A stretch of DNA of 64,000 bases, taken from the NCBI GenBank assembly GCA_024707075.1, contig JANQAK010000004.1:372001-436000 (forward strand), in the 5' to 3' direction. The notes beneath the pieces were generated by a model. It was not told the DNA's origin, did no database searches, and was given only the letters and a program-made list of their open reading frames with translations. Numbering within the stretch: the first letter of the stretch is position 1; the number at the start of each line of letters is the position of its first letter. This document shows positions 19,160-30,140 of the stretch, piece after piece. A program made the position numbers and the translations under genes. Source of the stretch: Afipia sp. Lineage in GTDB: Bacteria; Pseudomonadota; Alphaproteobacteria; Rhizobiales; Xanthobacteraceae.

Positions 19160-19645
19160 ATGCGCTGCCCAAGCTGCAACAGTCTCGATACGCAGGTGAA
19201 GGATTCACGGCCGACGGAAGATTCGGCCGTGATCCGGCGGCGGCGCGTCTGCATGGCGTGCAACTTCCGCTTCACGACGTTCGAGCGCGTGCAGCTTCGC
19301 GAACTCACCGTCATCAAGCGCAACAGCCGCCGCGTGCCGTTCGATCGCGACAAGCTGGTGCGCTCGTTGCAGATCAGCTTGCGCAAGCGCCCGGTCGATC
19401 CCGAGCGCGTGGAGAAGATGGTGTCGGCCATCGTGCGCGAACTTGAAAGCGGCGGCGAGGCGGAGATTTCCTCGGAGGTCATCGGCGAGACCGTGATGGA
19501 GCATCTGCGCCAGCTCGACGACGTCGCCTATGTGCGTTTCGCCTCGGTGTACCGCAATTTCCGCGAGGCGAAGGACTTCGAGGCGGTGCTCGGCGAGTTG
19601 TCGGGCGAGGACGAACCGCCGCGGCCGGCGGTGGTGCGCAAGTGA
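19160..19645 (+). CDS. nrdR: Transcriptional repressor NrdR
   Basis: NrdR represses ribonucleotide reductase genes in response to (d)ATP. The 161-aa protein has the zinc ribbon ([17 protein letters not shown] and [14 protein letters not shown], four Cys in total) followed by an ATP-cone domain ([20 protein letters not shown] to the [20 protein letters not shown] end). It follows glyA by 11 bases and precedes ribD, an arrangement common in alphaproteobacteria, so it is probably cotranscribed. Confidence 0.96.
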   Translation: MRCPSCNSLDTQVKDSRPTEDSAVIRRRRVCMACNFRFTTFERVQLRELTVIKRNSRRVPFDRDKLVRSLQISLRKRPVDPERVEKMVSAIVRELESGGEAEISSEVIGETVMEHLRQLDDVAYVRFASVYRNFREAKDFEAVLGELSGEDEPPRPAVVRK

Positions 19646-19681
19646 TTTTTCCGCGACGCGGCGTTCGCGTTTCCGCTACGC

Positions 19682-20800
19682 TTGATCGTTGTGACGGACG
19701 TTTCTGATCATCGATACATGCAGCTTGCGCTGGCGCTTGGCCGGCGCGGGCAGGGCCGTACCTGGCCGAACCCCGCCGTCGGTGCTGTCATCGTCAAGGA
19801 CGGCATCATCGTCGGACGCGGCTGGACCCAGCCAGGCGGGCGGCCCCACGCCGAGCCGGAGGCGCTGAAGCGCGCAGGCGAGGCGGCACGCGGCGCGACA
19901 CTCTATGTCACGCTGGAGCCGTGCTCGCATTTCGGCAAGTCGCCGCCTTGCGCGGACGCGATCATCGCGGCGGGCATCGCGCGGGTGGTCTCCGCTGTTG
20001 AGGATTCCAATCCCGAAGTCGGCGGACAAGGGCACGCGCGGCTGCGGGCCGCGGGCATCGCGGTGGAAGTCGGCGTCTGCGGTGAGGAAGCCGCGCGCGA
20101 TCACGCCGGACACTTCCTGCGGATGCGGGCGAAGCGTCCGTTCGTGATCCTGAAACTTGCGGTCTCCGCTGACGACAAGATCGCCGCGGCGGGACATCGC
20201 CCGGTTGCCATTACCGGCGAAGCAGCGAAGGCACGTGTGCATCTGCTGCGTGCGCAAAGCGATGCGATCCTGGTCGGCATCGGTACCGTACTGGCCGACG
20301 ATCCGCTGCTGACCTGCCGCCTGCCGGGCATGGAGACGCAATCGCCGGTGCGCGTGGTGCTGGATCGCGCTTTGCGGCTGCCCGGCGAAAGCAGGCTGGT
20401 GCACTCCGCCCGCGAACATCCGCTCTGGGTGATGACATCCGATCTGTCGGAAGCTCCGGCTGCGATGAAGCTGGGTGCAGCGGGTGCGCAGGTGATCCGC
20501 GTGCCTGTGACGACTGCGCCGATGTCGGGTCTCGACCTGAAATCCGTTTTAAACGTGCTGTCCGAACGCGGCATCACCCGGCTGATGGTCGAAGGCGGTG
20601 CGCGGGTGGCGTCGTCCTTCCTGAGCGCGGGTCTGGTGGATGAGGTCTGGCTGCTGCGCGGGCCGGACACGATCGGCATGGATGGTATTCCGGCGCTCGA
20701 TACGCAGCCATTGTCGGTCATCACCCAGTCGCCTCGCTGGCGTGCGCGTGCTACCGAGACGCTGGATCGAGACACCCTGACAATTTACGAGCGTACCTGA
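19682..20800 (+). CDS. ribD: Bifunctional diaminohydroxyphosphoribosylaminopyrimidine deaminase / reductase RibD
   Basis: RibD carries out the second and third steps of riboflavin synthesis. The N-terminal deaminase has the zinc motif HAEPEAL and PCSHFGKSPPCADAI; the C-terminal reductase (from about residue 150, KRPFVILKLAVSADDKIA) ends with GITRLMVEGGARVASSFL. The length of 372 codons is normal. The start is a TTG at 19682 or a GTG at 19691; no ATG precedes the conserved region until MQLALALGRRGQG, so either is possible. The stop abuts the ribE start directly. Confidence 0.93.
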   Translation: MIVVTDVSDHRYMQLALALGRRGQGRTWPNPAVGAVIVKDGIIVGRGWTQPGGRPHAEPEALKRAGEAARGATLYVTLEPCSHFGKSPPCADAIIAAGIARVVSAVEDSNPEVGGQGHARLRAAGIAVEVGVCGEEAARDHAGHFLRMRAKRPFVILKLAVSADDKIAAAGHRPVAITGEAAKARVHLLRAQSDAILVGIGTVLADDPLLTCRLPGMETQSPVRVVLDRALRLPGESRLVHSAREHPLWVMTSDLSEAPAAMKLGAAGAQVIRVPVTTAPMSGLDLKSVLNVLSERGITRLMVEGGARVASSFLSAGLVDEVWLLRGPDTIGMDGIPALDTQPLSVITQSPRWRARATETLDRDTLTIYERT

Positions 20801-21412
20801 ATGTTCACCGGCATCATCACGGATATTGGAGAGATCGCAAACTTCACGCCGACCGCGCAGGGGCAGTTGCACCGGCTGCGCATTGCTTGCCGCTTTGACC
20901 AGACCACCATCGCCGACGGTGCGTCGATTGCCTGCAACGGCGTCTGCCTGACGGTCGTTCAGTCCGGCGTCGATCAGGGCAGGACATGGTTCGAGGTCGA
21001 TACCGCCGCCGAGACCTTGCGCATGACGACGGCAAAAGGCTGGGGCAAGGGCACCCGCCTCAATCTCGAACGCGCGCTCAAGATCGGCGACGAACTCGGC
21101 GGGCACATCGTGGCGGGCCATGTCGACGGAATCGCGACCATTGTTGCGCGCGATGATCTGCCGGACATGGCGAGGTTCGAACTGCGCGCGCCGCGCGATC
21201 TGGCGAAGTTCATCGCGGCCAAGGGATCGGTGACGCTCGACGGCGTTTCGTTGACCGTCAACACGGCCGTGGACGACCGGTTCTCCGTGCTGATCATTCC
21301 GCACACGCTGAAGATGACGACACTAAGCGATTGGCGTGCAGGGTCCGAAATCAATCTCGAGGTCGATCTGATGGCGCGCTATGCGGCGCGGCTGACGGAG
21401 ATGCGGACGTAG
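20801..21412 (+). CDS. ribE: Riboflavin synthase, alpha subunit
   Basis: This enzyme dismutates two 6,7-dimethyl-8-ribityllumazine molecules to riboflavin. The 203-aa protein starts MFTGIITDIGEI and contains two homologous lumazine-binding halves (CNGVCLTV and the second SVTLDGVSLTVN), as expected. It follows ribD with no gap, clearly the same operon. The next gene is an acyl-CoA synthetase rather than ribH, which comes after it. Confidence 0.95.
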   Translation: MFTGIITDIGEIANFTPTAQGQLHRLRIACRFDQTTIADGASIACNGVCLTVVQSGVDQGRTWFEVDTAAETLRMTTAKGWGKGTRLNLERALKIGDELGGHIVAGHVDGIATIVARDDLPDMARFELRAPRDLAKFIAAKGSVTLDGVSLTVNTAVDDRFSVLIIPHTLKMTTLSDWRAGSEINLEVDLMARYAARLTEMRT

Positions 21413-21456
21413 AAGCCGCATTTCATTCTGTCATTATAAAATCCGGGGGGATTCAC

Positions 21457-23319
21457 ATGCCGCTGTTCAGCGATTATCCGGTCGCAACGCTCAAGGACGT
21501 TGTTCGGTTCGAGACCGAGAAGACGCTCGAACAGCGCTACGATGCACGCAGCGTCTACGACATTTTCGCAAAGAGCGCGGCGCGCCATCCCGACCGCATC
21601 GCGCTGACCATGCTGATGACCGGCGCGGATGACGAGACGCCGCGCCTCGTCACCTATCGGCAGATGCTCGACGGCATCACCCGCGCGGCGAATTTCTTTG
21701 CAAGCCTCGGCGGGCCGGGGGCGGGCGTTGCCTATATTCTCCCAAGTTTGGTTGAAACTCACTTCACGCTCTGGGGCGCGGAAACCGCCGGCTACGCCGT
21801 GCCGCTCAACTTCCTGTTGCAGGCGCAGAACATCGCCGATCTCGTTCGCGCCTCCGGCGCGAAGATTCTCGTGGCGCTCGGCCCGCATCCGCAACTCGAC
21901 ATCTGGGAGAAGGCCATAGCCGTCGGCAAGCTGCTGCCGGACCTCAAGTTGGTGCAGGTGTCGCTGACCGATGCGCCGCTGCCGGACGGCGTGTTCGGCT
22001 TCGGGCCGGGGCTGAAAGCGCAGGATGGCAGCAAGCTGACATTTGGTCAGGCAAGGGGCGGTGATGATGTCGCGGCCTATTTCCACACTGGCGGCACCAC
22101 CGGCTTGCCCAAGCTCGTGACCCATACCCACCGCAACCAGATCGCAGCGGCGTTCGGCGGCACGGTGTTGCAGGATCTGACCGAGGTCGACGCAATCACC
22201 AATGGCCTGCCGCTGTTCCATGTCGCGGCGACGATCTCGTGCGGCCTGTCGTTCTTCATCGCGGGCGCGAATGTCATCGTTCTCTCGCCGGCAGGCATGC
22301 GCAACCCCACCATCGTCAAGAATTTCTGGAAGATTGTGGAACGTTACCGCGCCACCGTGATCGGCGGTGTGCCGACAGCGCTGGCTGCGCTGCTCAACGT
22401 GCCGGTCGATGCGGATATTTCGTCGGCGCGCTACAGCATCTCGGGCGCATCGCTGTTGCCGCGCGCGGTGGCGCTGGCGTTCCAGAAGCTGACCGGGACG
22501 ACGGTCCACGAAATTCTCGGCATGACCGAGACCGGCGGGCTGGTGTCGATCGACCCGGCCGCAGGCGAACCTGTGATGGGTTCGGTCGGCGTGCGGTTGC
22601 CTTATACAAAGGTCGTCGTTCGCAAACTCGGCGCTGACGGTTCGCTGAGCGAGGCCTGCGCGCCACACGAGATTGGGGTCATGACGGTATCCGGCCCGAA
22701 CGTCACGCCGGGCTATAAGGACGCAAGTCAGAATGGCGGCGCGCTGCGCGGCGGCACTCTCGACAGCGGCGACCTTGCCTATACGGACGAGCAGGGCCGA
22801 TTGTTCATCGCCGGCCGTTCCAAGGATCTGATCATCCGCAGTGGCCACAACATCGATCCGGTTCTGATCGAGGATGCGTTGCAATCTCATCCGGCGGTGG
22901 CGCTGGCGGCGGCGGTGGGGCAGCCCGACAAGTATGCCGGTGAGCTGCCGATCTGTTACGTGGCGCTGAAGCCGGGCGCGCAGGCGAGCGCGGACGAACT
23001 GAAAGCCTATGCCGAGCCGCTGATCGCGGAACGCCCGGCTTGGCCGAAGCAGATCATCGTGATCGACGCCATTCCCGTCACCAGCGTCGGCAAGATCTTC
23101 AAGCCGCAGTTGCGCACCGACGCCGTGCAGCGGCTTGTGGCGCAGGTGGTCGCGGAGGCCGTCGGTTCAAATGACGCGGTGATCGATGCCGTGGCTGGCG
23201 GCAAGCGGGGCATCGACGTGACGGTGACGCTGCCTGCGGCGCTGTCGGGAAAGCTGGCCGCGGTCGAAAAGGTGTTGGATGGATACCTGTTCGACTACAA
23301 GGTGCAGCAAGCGAATTGA
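21457..23319 (+). CDS. Acyl-CoA synthetase (AMP-forming), ANL superfamily
   Basis: This 620-aa enzyme activates a carboxylic acid as acyl-AMP and then acyl-CoA. It has the phosphate-binding loop HTGGTTGLPKL, the adenine motif LGMTETGG, the DSGDLAYTDEQGRLFIAGRSKDLIIRSGHNI hinge and the C-terminal lysine GKIFKPQLR. The substrate is unknown; the length and C-terminal extension fit fatty or aromatic acyl-CoA ligases of the rhizobia. ATG 21457 with GGGGGG before it is used. It sits between ribE and ribH on the same strand, but has no obvious link to flavin synthesis. Confidence 0.88.
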   Translation: MPLFSDYPVATLKDVVRFETEKTLEQRYDARSVYDIFAKSAARHPDRIALTMLMTGADDETPRLVTYRQMLDGITRAANFFASLGGPGAGVAYILPSLVETHFTLWGAETAGYAVPLNFLLQAQNIADLVRASGAKILVALGPHPQLDIWEKAIAVGKLLPDLKLVQVSLTDAPLPDGVFGFGPGLKAQDGSKLTFGQARGGDDVAAYFHTGGTTGLPKLVTHTHRNQIAAAFGGTVLQDLTEVDAITNGLPLFHVAATISCGLSFFIAGANVIVLSPAGMRNPTIVKNFWKIVERYRATVIGGVPTALAALLNVPVDADISSARYSISGASLLPRAVALAFQKLTGTTVHEILGMTETGGLVSIDPAAGEPVMGSVGVRLPYTKVVVRKLGADGSLSEACAPHEIGVMTVSGPNVTPGYKDASQNGGALRGGTLDSGDLAYTDEQGRLFIAGRSKDLIIRSGHNIDPVLIEDALQSHPAVALAAAVGQPDKYAGELPICYVALKPGAQASADELKAYAEPLIAERPAWPKQIIVIDAIPVTSVGKIFKPQLRTDAVQRLVAQVVAEAVGSNDAVIDAVAGGKRGIDVTVTLPAALSGKLAAVEKVLDGYLFDYKVQQAN

Positions 23320-23453
23320 GGCGGTTCTGGTGTCCTGAATCCGAAGTTCACCTTGCATCCCTGCCTTGAAAGGCGGCTGTTGCGCTTGGCTTTGCGGCGG
23401 GCAGCGACTACAACCACGCAACACTGACAACATGCTCGTGACTGGATCGAATA

Positions 23454-23948
23454 ATGGCTGAACCGCGCCGCGCCGAATTGAAAGATGAAACCGACATCAG
23501 CGGCGCGCATGTCGTGATTATCGAAGCGCGCTTCTATGACGACATCCAGGAGGCGCTGCTTCAGGGCGCGCTCAAGGAGTTGGAGGCCGCGGGCGTCGGC
23601 TATGACGTCATCAGCGTTCCCGGTGCGCTGGAAATTCCGGCGGCAATCGCCATCGCTATGGACGCCTCGAAGAAAAACGGCAGGCCTTATGACGGTGCCA
23701 TTGCGCTTGGTTGCGTCGTGCGCGGCGACACCATTCACTTTGAAATCGTCTCGATGGAGTCTTCGCGCGCGCTGATGGATCTTTCGGTGGCGCGCGGATT
23801 GCCGCTCGGCAACGGTATCATCACCGTCAACACCACGGAGCAGGCGTGGGAACGCGCCCGCGCCGACCGGCTGAACAAGGGCGGCGATGCGGCCCGCGCG
23901 GCGCTCACCATGATGCGTATCAAGAAGCGCCTGGCGAAACCGCTATGA
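23454..23948 (+). CDS. ribH: 6,7-dimethyl-8-ribityllumazine synthase
   Basis: RibH condenses 5-amino-6-ribitylamino-uracil with dihydroxybutanone phosphate to form lumazine. The 164-aa protein has the typical [20 protein letters not shown], the substrate loop [13 protein letters not shown], and [16 protein letters not shown] with the catalytic His. The gene starts 134 bases after the acyl-CoA synthetase and its stop overlaps nusB by ATGA, so ribH-nusB is coupled, a widespread arrangement. Confidence 0.96.
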   Translation: MAEPRRAELKDETDISGAHVVIIEARFYDDIQEALLQGALKELEAAGVGYDVISVPGALEIPAAIAIAMDASKKNGRPYDGAIALGCVVRGDTIHFEIVSMESSRALMDLSVARGLPLGNGIITVNTTEQAWERARADRLNKGGDAARAALTMMRIKKRLAKPL

Positions 23949-24445
23949 GCGATCTCGAAAAAAGCGCCGACAAACCTGCGGGCGACAAGAAAGCCAACCG
24001 GCGCGGTGCGGCGCGTCTTGCCGCGGTGCAGGCGCTCTACCAGATGGACATCGCGGGCGCGGGCATTGAAGACATTTTTGCGGAGTTTGAAAGCCACTGG
24101 CTCGGCAGCGAGGTCGAGGGCGACACTTATTTGCCGGCCGAAGCAGCGTTCTTCAAGGATGTCGTCGCCGGCGTGGTACGCGACCAGGGCAAGCTCGATC
24201 CGCTGATCGATACCGCGCTCGAAAGCGGCTGGCCGCTCAAGCGCATCGACGCGATCCTGCGCGCGACGTTGCGGGCAGGGGCCTATGAACTCGAACACCG
24301 CAAGGATATTCCGGCCCGCGTCGTGGTGTCGGAATATGTCGATGTCGCGCACGCCTTCGTCGACAAGGACGAAACGGGAATGGTGAACGCTGTTCTCGAC
24401 CAGATTGCGCGGCAGTTCCGCGCGAGCGAGTTTATGCGGGGGTGA
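23945..24445 (+). CDS. nusB: Transcription antitermination factor NusB
   Basis: NusB with NusE binds the boxA RNA of rRNA leaders and prevents early termination. The 166-aa product has the conserved [18 protein letters not shown] start and [17 protein letters not shown] and [18 protein letters not shown] segments. It carries a 20-residue charged N-terminal extension ([19 protein letters not shown]), common in this order. It overlaps ribH and is followed by a palindromic repeat before thiL. Confidence 0.95.
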   Translation: MSDLEKSADKPAGDKKANRRGAARLAAVQALYQMDIAGAGIEDIFAEFESHWLGSEVEGDTYLPAEAAFFKDVVAGVVRDQGKLDPLIDTALESGWPLKRIDAILRATLRAGAYELEHRKDIPARVVVSEYVDVAHAFVDKDETGMVNAVLDQIARQFRASEFMRG

Positions 24446-24453
24446 TACGTGGT

Positions 24454-24537
24454 CGTCATTGCGAGGAGCGCTTGCGACGAAGCAATCCGGTTCTCCTGCT
24501 CCTTAGACTGGATTGCTTCGCTTCGCTCGCAATGACG
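24454..24537. repeat. 84-bp palindromic repeat between nusB and thiL
   Basis: CGTCATTGCGAG (24454-24465) is repeated as its exact complement at 24526-24537, and inside AAGCAATCC pairs with GGATTGCTT. The unit lies 8 bases after nusB and 29 bases before the thiL start. It would form a hairpin in the nusB-thiL transcript. It belongs to a different family from those at 12372 and 14187, although all three end in a GTCAT-type sequence. Confidence 0.75.
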
Positions 24538-24566
24538 AGTGCATCGACGACCGCTTCGGAGTTACG

Positions 24567-25556
24567 ATGGATCGGCAAATGGCCTCCGGTGAAGACGACC
24601 TCATCGCGCGCTACTTCCGTCCGCTCGCGACCGATCCCGGCGCGTTCGGGCTGATCGACGACGCGGCGCTGCTGAAACAGTCCGGCGACGACCTTGTTGT
24701 CACGACGGACGCCATCGTCGAGGGCGTCCACTTTCTCCCTAACGATCCGCCGGACACGCTCGCGCGCAAGGCGCTGCGGGTGAATTTGTCGGATTTGGCG
24801 GCCAAGGGCGCTGTCCCTGCGGGTTTCGTGCTGACGCTGGCATTGCGCGAAGTGAGCGACGAATGGCTCGCGCCGTTCGCGCGGGCGCTCGGCGAGGATG
24901 CGGCGGCATTCGGTTGTCCGGTGCTCGGCGGCGATACGGTCTCGACCCCCGGTCCGCTGATGATCTCGATCACGGCCTTCGGACGCGTTCCGCCGGGCAA
25001 GATGGTTCGCCGCGATGGCGCGAAGGCAGGCGACAGGATTGCGGTCACCGGGACCATTGGCGATGCCGCGCTGGGCCTGCGGATTCTCAAAGGCCGGATC
25101 GCAGGCGAGGGGCTGGACGCGCCCTCGCGCGATTTTCTCGTTCAGCGCTATCGCGTGCCGCAACCCCGCAATGCGCTGGCTCTCGCGATCCGCGATCATG
25201 CGAGCGCTGCCATGGATGTGTCGGACGGCCTGGCCGGCGACCTTGCAAAATTGTGCGCGGCCTCGCGGGTTTCTGCGGTTATCGAGATGGCGGCTGTTCC
25301 GCTCTCGGTTCCCGCCCATGCCTTGCTCGGAAAAGAAAGTGCCGATCTCGAAACGCTGGTATCGGGCGGGGACGATTACGAGGTGGTCTGCGCCATTCCG
25401 GAGAATCGATGGGATTCGTTCATTGCCGCTGCACGGCAGGCCGATGTGCAGGTCAGCAGCATCGGCAGGGTGACCGCGGACGCGGCGGCACCTCAGTTCC
25501 TTGACGCCACCGGCAAGCCGGTGGCCCTGAAACGCCTGTCCTATAGCCATTTCTGA
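24567..25556 (+). CDS. thiL: Thiamine-monophosphate kinase
   Basis: ThiL phosphorylates thiamine monophosphate to the active diphosphate. The 329-aa sequence has IDDAALLKQSGDDLVVTTDAIVEGVHFLP (metal- and ATP-binding Asp residues), RVNLSDLAAKGAVPAGFVLTLAL, GGDTVSTPGPLMISITAFG, and the C-terminal AMDVSDGLAGDLAKL and SGGDDYEVVCAI. ATG 24567 is chosen because the open frame upstream runs into the palindromic repeat. It is the last gene of the rib-nusB group in this orientation. Confidence 0.94.
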   Translation: MDRQMASGEDDLIARYFRPLATDPGAFGLIDDAALLKQSGDDLVVTTDAIVEGVHFLPNDPPDTLARKALRVNLSDLAAKGAVPAGFVLTLALREVSDEWLAPFARALGEDAAAFGCPVLGGDTVSTPGPLMISITAFGRVPPGKMVRRDGAKAGDRIAVTGTIGDAALGLRILKGRIAGEGLDAPSRDFLVQRYRVPQPRNALALAIRDHASAAMDVSDGLAGDLAKLCAASRVSAVIEMAAVPLSVPAHALLGKESADLETLVSGGDDYEVVCAIPENRWDSFIAAARQADVQVSSIGRVTADAAAPQFLDATGKPVALKRLSYSHF

Positions 25557-25788
25557 CAGTTTCGCGCCGCAAATCGCGCCACCGGGCGATTTGTTGAATC
25601 GCCCGAAAAAGAGCCTCGCAAGCCCTTGGCGGCGTTGCGTCAAGGGTATGATTTTGGCATTGTCCGCGCCGAATTGAGGCAGCTTTTCGCCTTTTGACGA
25701 AGCATGCCTCCTTTTTTGCGCGCCCGGCCGCCCTGTACGGCCTGCGGGGGCGTTTCTGGGGAAACAGCAGGGATCTGAGGCAAATTCA

Positions 25789-27909
<2,121 letters not shown>

Positions 27910-27933
27910 TCGTCAAGCCGAATCGAAAACAAG

Positions 27934-27962
27934 CCCCGCAACGCAAGTTGCGGGGTTTTTTC
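27934..27962 (+). terminator. Intrinsic terminator after hppA
   Basis: CCCCGCAA-CGCAAG-TTGCGGGG is a perfect 8-bp GC-rich stem followed directly by six T (27956-27961). It begins 25 bases after the hppA stop and is a textbook intrinsic terminator. Confidence 0.92.
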
Positions 27963-28096
27963 TTTGCATCGACGCCACACGCGATTGTTGCGATTTGATG
28001 ACATATTGAACCATTATCGCCGGTGAAAACTTTTGGGTCGCCGGAAACCTGATTGCCGCTTTGTGCGTTATCCCCGGTCATCGAGGGAGGCGAAAC

Positions 28097-28249
28097 ATGG
28101 CAGCCGACGACGGAGATCCGTTCGAGCAGGGAAAGCTCGCGCGATTCAACAATGAGCCGCACGACAACCCCTATCCGGAAAACACCGAGCAGCATCAGCG
28201 CTGGGAGGCAGGCTACAAGTTTGTCGAGCAGGGACTGATGGCAGTCTGA
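28097..28249 (+). CDS. 50-aa protein resembling the Rmf/CrpP family
   Basis: From ATG 28097 (GGGAGG before it) the frame encodes MAADDGDPFEQGKLARFNN, then a segment with DNPYPENTEQHQRWEAGYKF. The G-x2-A ... NPYP ... W-x2-GY pattern is similar to ribosome modulation factor and CrpP-type short proteins, which in some bacteria bind ribosomes in stationary phase. The match is by eye and partial. It has its own terminator at 28272, so it looks like a short monocistronic gene. Confidence 0.65.
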   Translation: MAADDGDPFEQGKLARFNNEPHDNPYPENTEQHQRWEAGYKFVEQGLMAV

Positions 28250-28271
28250 CTGGCTTGCATGAAACGGAAAA

Positions 28272-28304
28272 CGGCCGCCCGATGGGGCGGCCGCTTTTGT
28301 TTTC
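28272..28304 (+). terminator. Intrinsic terminator after the 50-aa gene
   Basis: CGGCCGCCC-GATG-GGGCGGCCG is a perfect 9-bp stem with a four-base loop, followed by CTTTTGTTTTC. It begins 23 bases after the stop and lies between two convergent genes. Confidence 0.88.
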
Positions 28305-28325
28305 ATGGAGCCATCTCGCGTGACG

Positions 28326-29327
28326 TCAGTTGACGTCCATCTTGAGGCCTTCCTTGTTGATGATGCCGGCGAATTTCTTGATTTCGTTATTGATGAAGGT
28401 CGTGAACTGTTCGGGTGTGCCGTAGTCCGGCACGGCGCCCATCGCGGCGATGTTCTTCTTGATGTCCTCGCGCTCCAGCATTTTCTTGATCTCGGCATTG
28501 TACGCATCGACGATCGGCCGTGGCGTGCCGCCCTGGATGAACATGCCGAACCACGACGACACGTCGAAATTGGCAAGCTCCGGCGCGCTCTCGCGCATGG
28601 TCGGGACGTTCGGCGCCTTGAAGCTGCGTTCCGGCGTCGTCACCGCCAGCGCGACGAGCGTTCCGGCCTCGGTCTGCGGTAGCGATGGATAGAGATTGTC
28701 GAACAGGATCGCGACATCGCCGCCGAGGGCGCCGGTGAGCGCAGGGCCTGCGCCGCGGAACGGGATGTGCGTCATCTTCAGGCCGGTCAATTGCAGGAAC
28801 CAGACGGCGGTGAGATGCGGGCTTTGCCCCACGCCCGACGAGCCGTAGTTCAGCTTGTCCGGATTGGCCTTGAGATAGGCGATCAGTTCCTTGATCGATT
28901 TGATTCCGCTTGAGGGATGCGCCGAGACGATGTTGGGAATCCGGATCGCGTTGCTCACCGGCTGAAGCTGCTCAGGCTTGTAGGGCAGGGAGCGGAAGAT
29001 GCTGAAAGCCACCGCGTTCGGGCCGGGATTGCCGACCAGGATGGTGTTTCCGTCAGGCTTCTGCTGCGTGAAATAGGCGGTGCCGATGGTGCCGCCGCCG
29101 CCGGACTTGTTCTCGACGACAGCCGATATGCCCCACGCCTGTTGCAGATGCTGCGCGAGATAGCGCCCGATCACATCGGTGCTGCCGCCCGGCGCGGCGG
29201 GCACGATGATGCGGACGGTATCGGTCGGACGCCAGTCGGCGGCTTTCACCGAGCGTGGCCATAGCGAACTTGTAGAAAGAGCGGCAGCGCCAGACAGCAC
29301 GGTGCGGCGCGACAGTGAACGCGTCAT
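28326..29327 (-). CDS. Periplasmic substrate-binding protein, TctC/Bug family
   Basis: The 333-aa protein belongs to the Bug/TctC family, receptors of tripartite tricarboxylate transporters or orphan binding proteins for small carboxylates. A twin-arginine-type signal (MTRSLSRRTVLSGAAALS) is followed by the mature domain, with VRIIVPAAPGGSTDVIGRYLAQHLQ, VENKSGGGGTIGT and the LNYGSSGVGQSPHLTAVWF loop. No TctA or TctB gene is near, so it is an orphan receptor here. The ligand is unknown. It is convergent with the 50-aa gene. Confidence 0.9.
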   Translation of the reverse strand: MTRSLSRRTVLSGAAALSTSSLWPRSVKAADWRPTDTVRIIVPAAPGGSTDVIGRYLAQHLQQAWGISAVVENKSGGGGTIGTAYFTQQKPDGNTILVGNPGPNAVAFSIFRSLPYKPEQLQPVSNAIRIPNIVSAHPSSGIKSIKELIAYLKANPDKLNYGSSGVGQSPHLTAVWFLQLTGLKMTHIPFRGAGPALTGALGGDVAILFDNLYPSLPQTEAGTLVALAVTTPERSFKAPNVPTMRESAPELANFDVSSWFGMFIQGGTPRPIVDAYNAEIKKMLEREDIKKNIAAMGAVPDYGTPEQFTTFINNEIKKFAGIINKEGLKMDVN

Positions 29328-29476
29328 CGGTATCCTCCCAGCGATATCTCGTTTGCGAGATTATTGTTGGGATGAAGCGTAGCGGGCGCGACCGCTGCGT
29401 CAAGCGAGGAGGATTTCGCGCAGCGAAATGCCCGCAGCTAAGAAACTGCGGGCAGGGCCGGCGAAGACAATGGAAA

Positions 29477-29953
29477 TCAGCGCGGGTTGAGAATCTTGAA
29501 GATCGGCGTGAGGTAGCTCATCTCCTGACCGCTGGTTGGCGTGGTGCGGCTGATGAAGTCGAAGATCTTGCCGTCCTGCAAACCGTAGTTGGCGACGCGC
29601 TGCACGGTGCGATTCTTGTCGAAATAGATCGCGATCACGCGCTGGTCGATGACGCTCTGCTGCATGAAAGCGACTTTGCGCTCCGAGCGCTGCGAGATGT
29701 AGTAAAAGACCTCGCCGCTCAGGGTCGCGACAGTGGACGGCGTTCCCATCACGATCAGAACCTGATCCTGGCTGGCGCCGATCGGAATCTGCTCGAGCGC
29801 CCCGGGGGGCAGGATGTAGCCCTTCTGGAACTGCTCACCGGTGCAGGCCCCCAGAACGGTGCAGACGAGCGCCACGGCGGCGGTCGCGCGCAAGCGGGCT
29901 GCGAACCGTCGTGCTCCGGCAATCCGAAGACCGGGCTGTGTGGAAACAGTCAT
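29477..29953 (-). CDS. bamE: Outer membrane protein assembly factor BamE-like lipoprotein
   Basis: BamE is a small lipoprotein of the BAM complex that folds outer membrane proteins. The 158-aa protein has a long signal (RLRATAAVALVCTVLGAC) with the lipobox LGAC at about residues 34-37, then the SmpA/OmlA domain, including KGYILPPGALEQIPIGASQDQVLIVMGTPSTV and VFYYISQRSERKVAFMQ. It diverges from the UQCC chaperone gene. This order is typical of the group. Confidence 0.9.
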   Translation of the reverse strand: MTVSTQPGLRIAGARRFAARLRATAAVALVCTVLGACTGEQFQKGYILPPGALEQIPIGASQDQVLIVMGTPSTVATLSGEVFYYISQRSERKVAFMQQSVIDQRVIAIYFDKNRTVQRVANYGLQDGKIFDFISRTTPTSGQEMSYLTPIFKILNPR

Positions 29954-30140
29954 GTCTGGTGTCCCGTATCCGGCGTTTGCTTCACTCTACAGCCCCCGAG
30001 CACTGGCGTGGCCTTCCTCTAGCTTCTTGGCTCTTGCATCAGCCGAGGCGTTGACGTACCGGGCAGGGCTTCTGATTTCAATACACCGGAGGCCCCGAGA
30101 CGATCAGGTATCGTCTCCGGCTTCGACGTGGAACCGAAAA

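Noticed and set aside
25583-25605. Hairpin CGGGCGATT-TGTTG-AATCGCCCG as a terminator of thiL
   Set aside because: The stem is perfect, but it is followed by AAAAAGAG with no U tract on either strand; it could still be a leader or processing structure for hppA.
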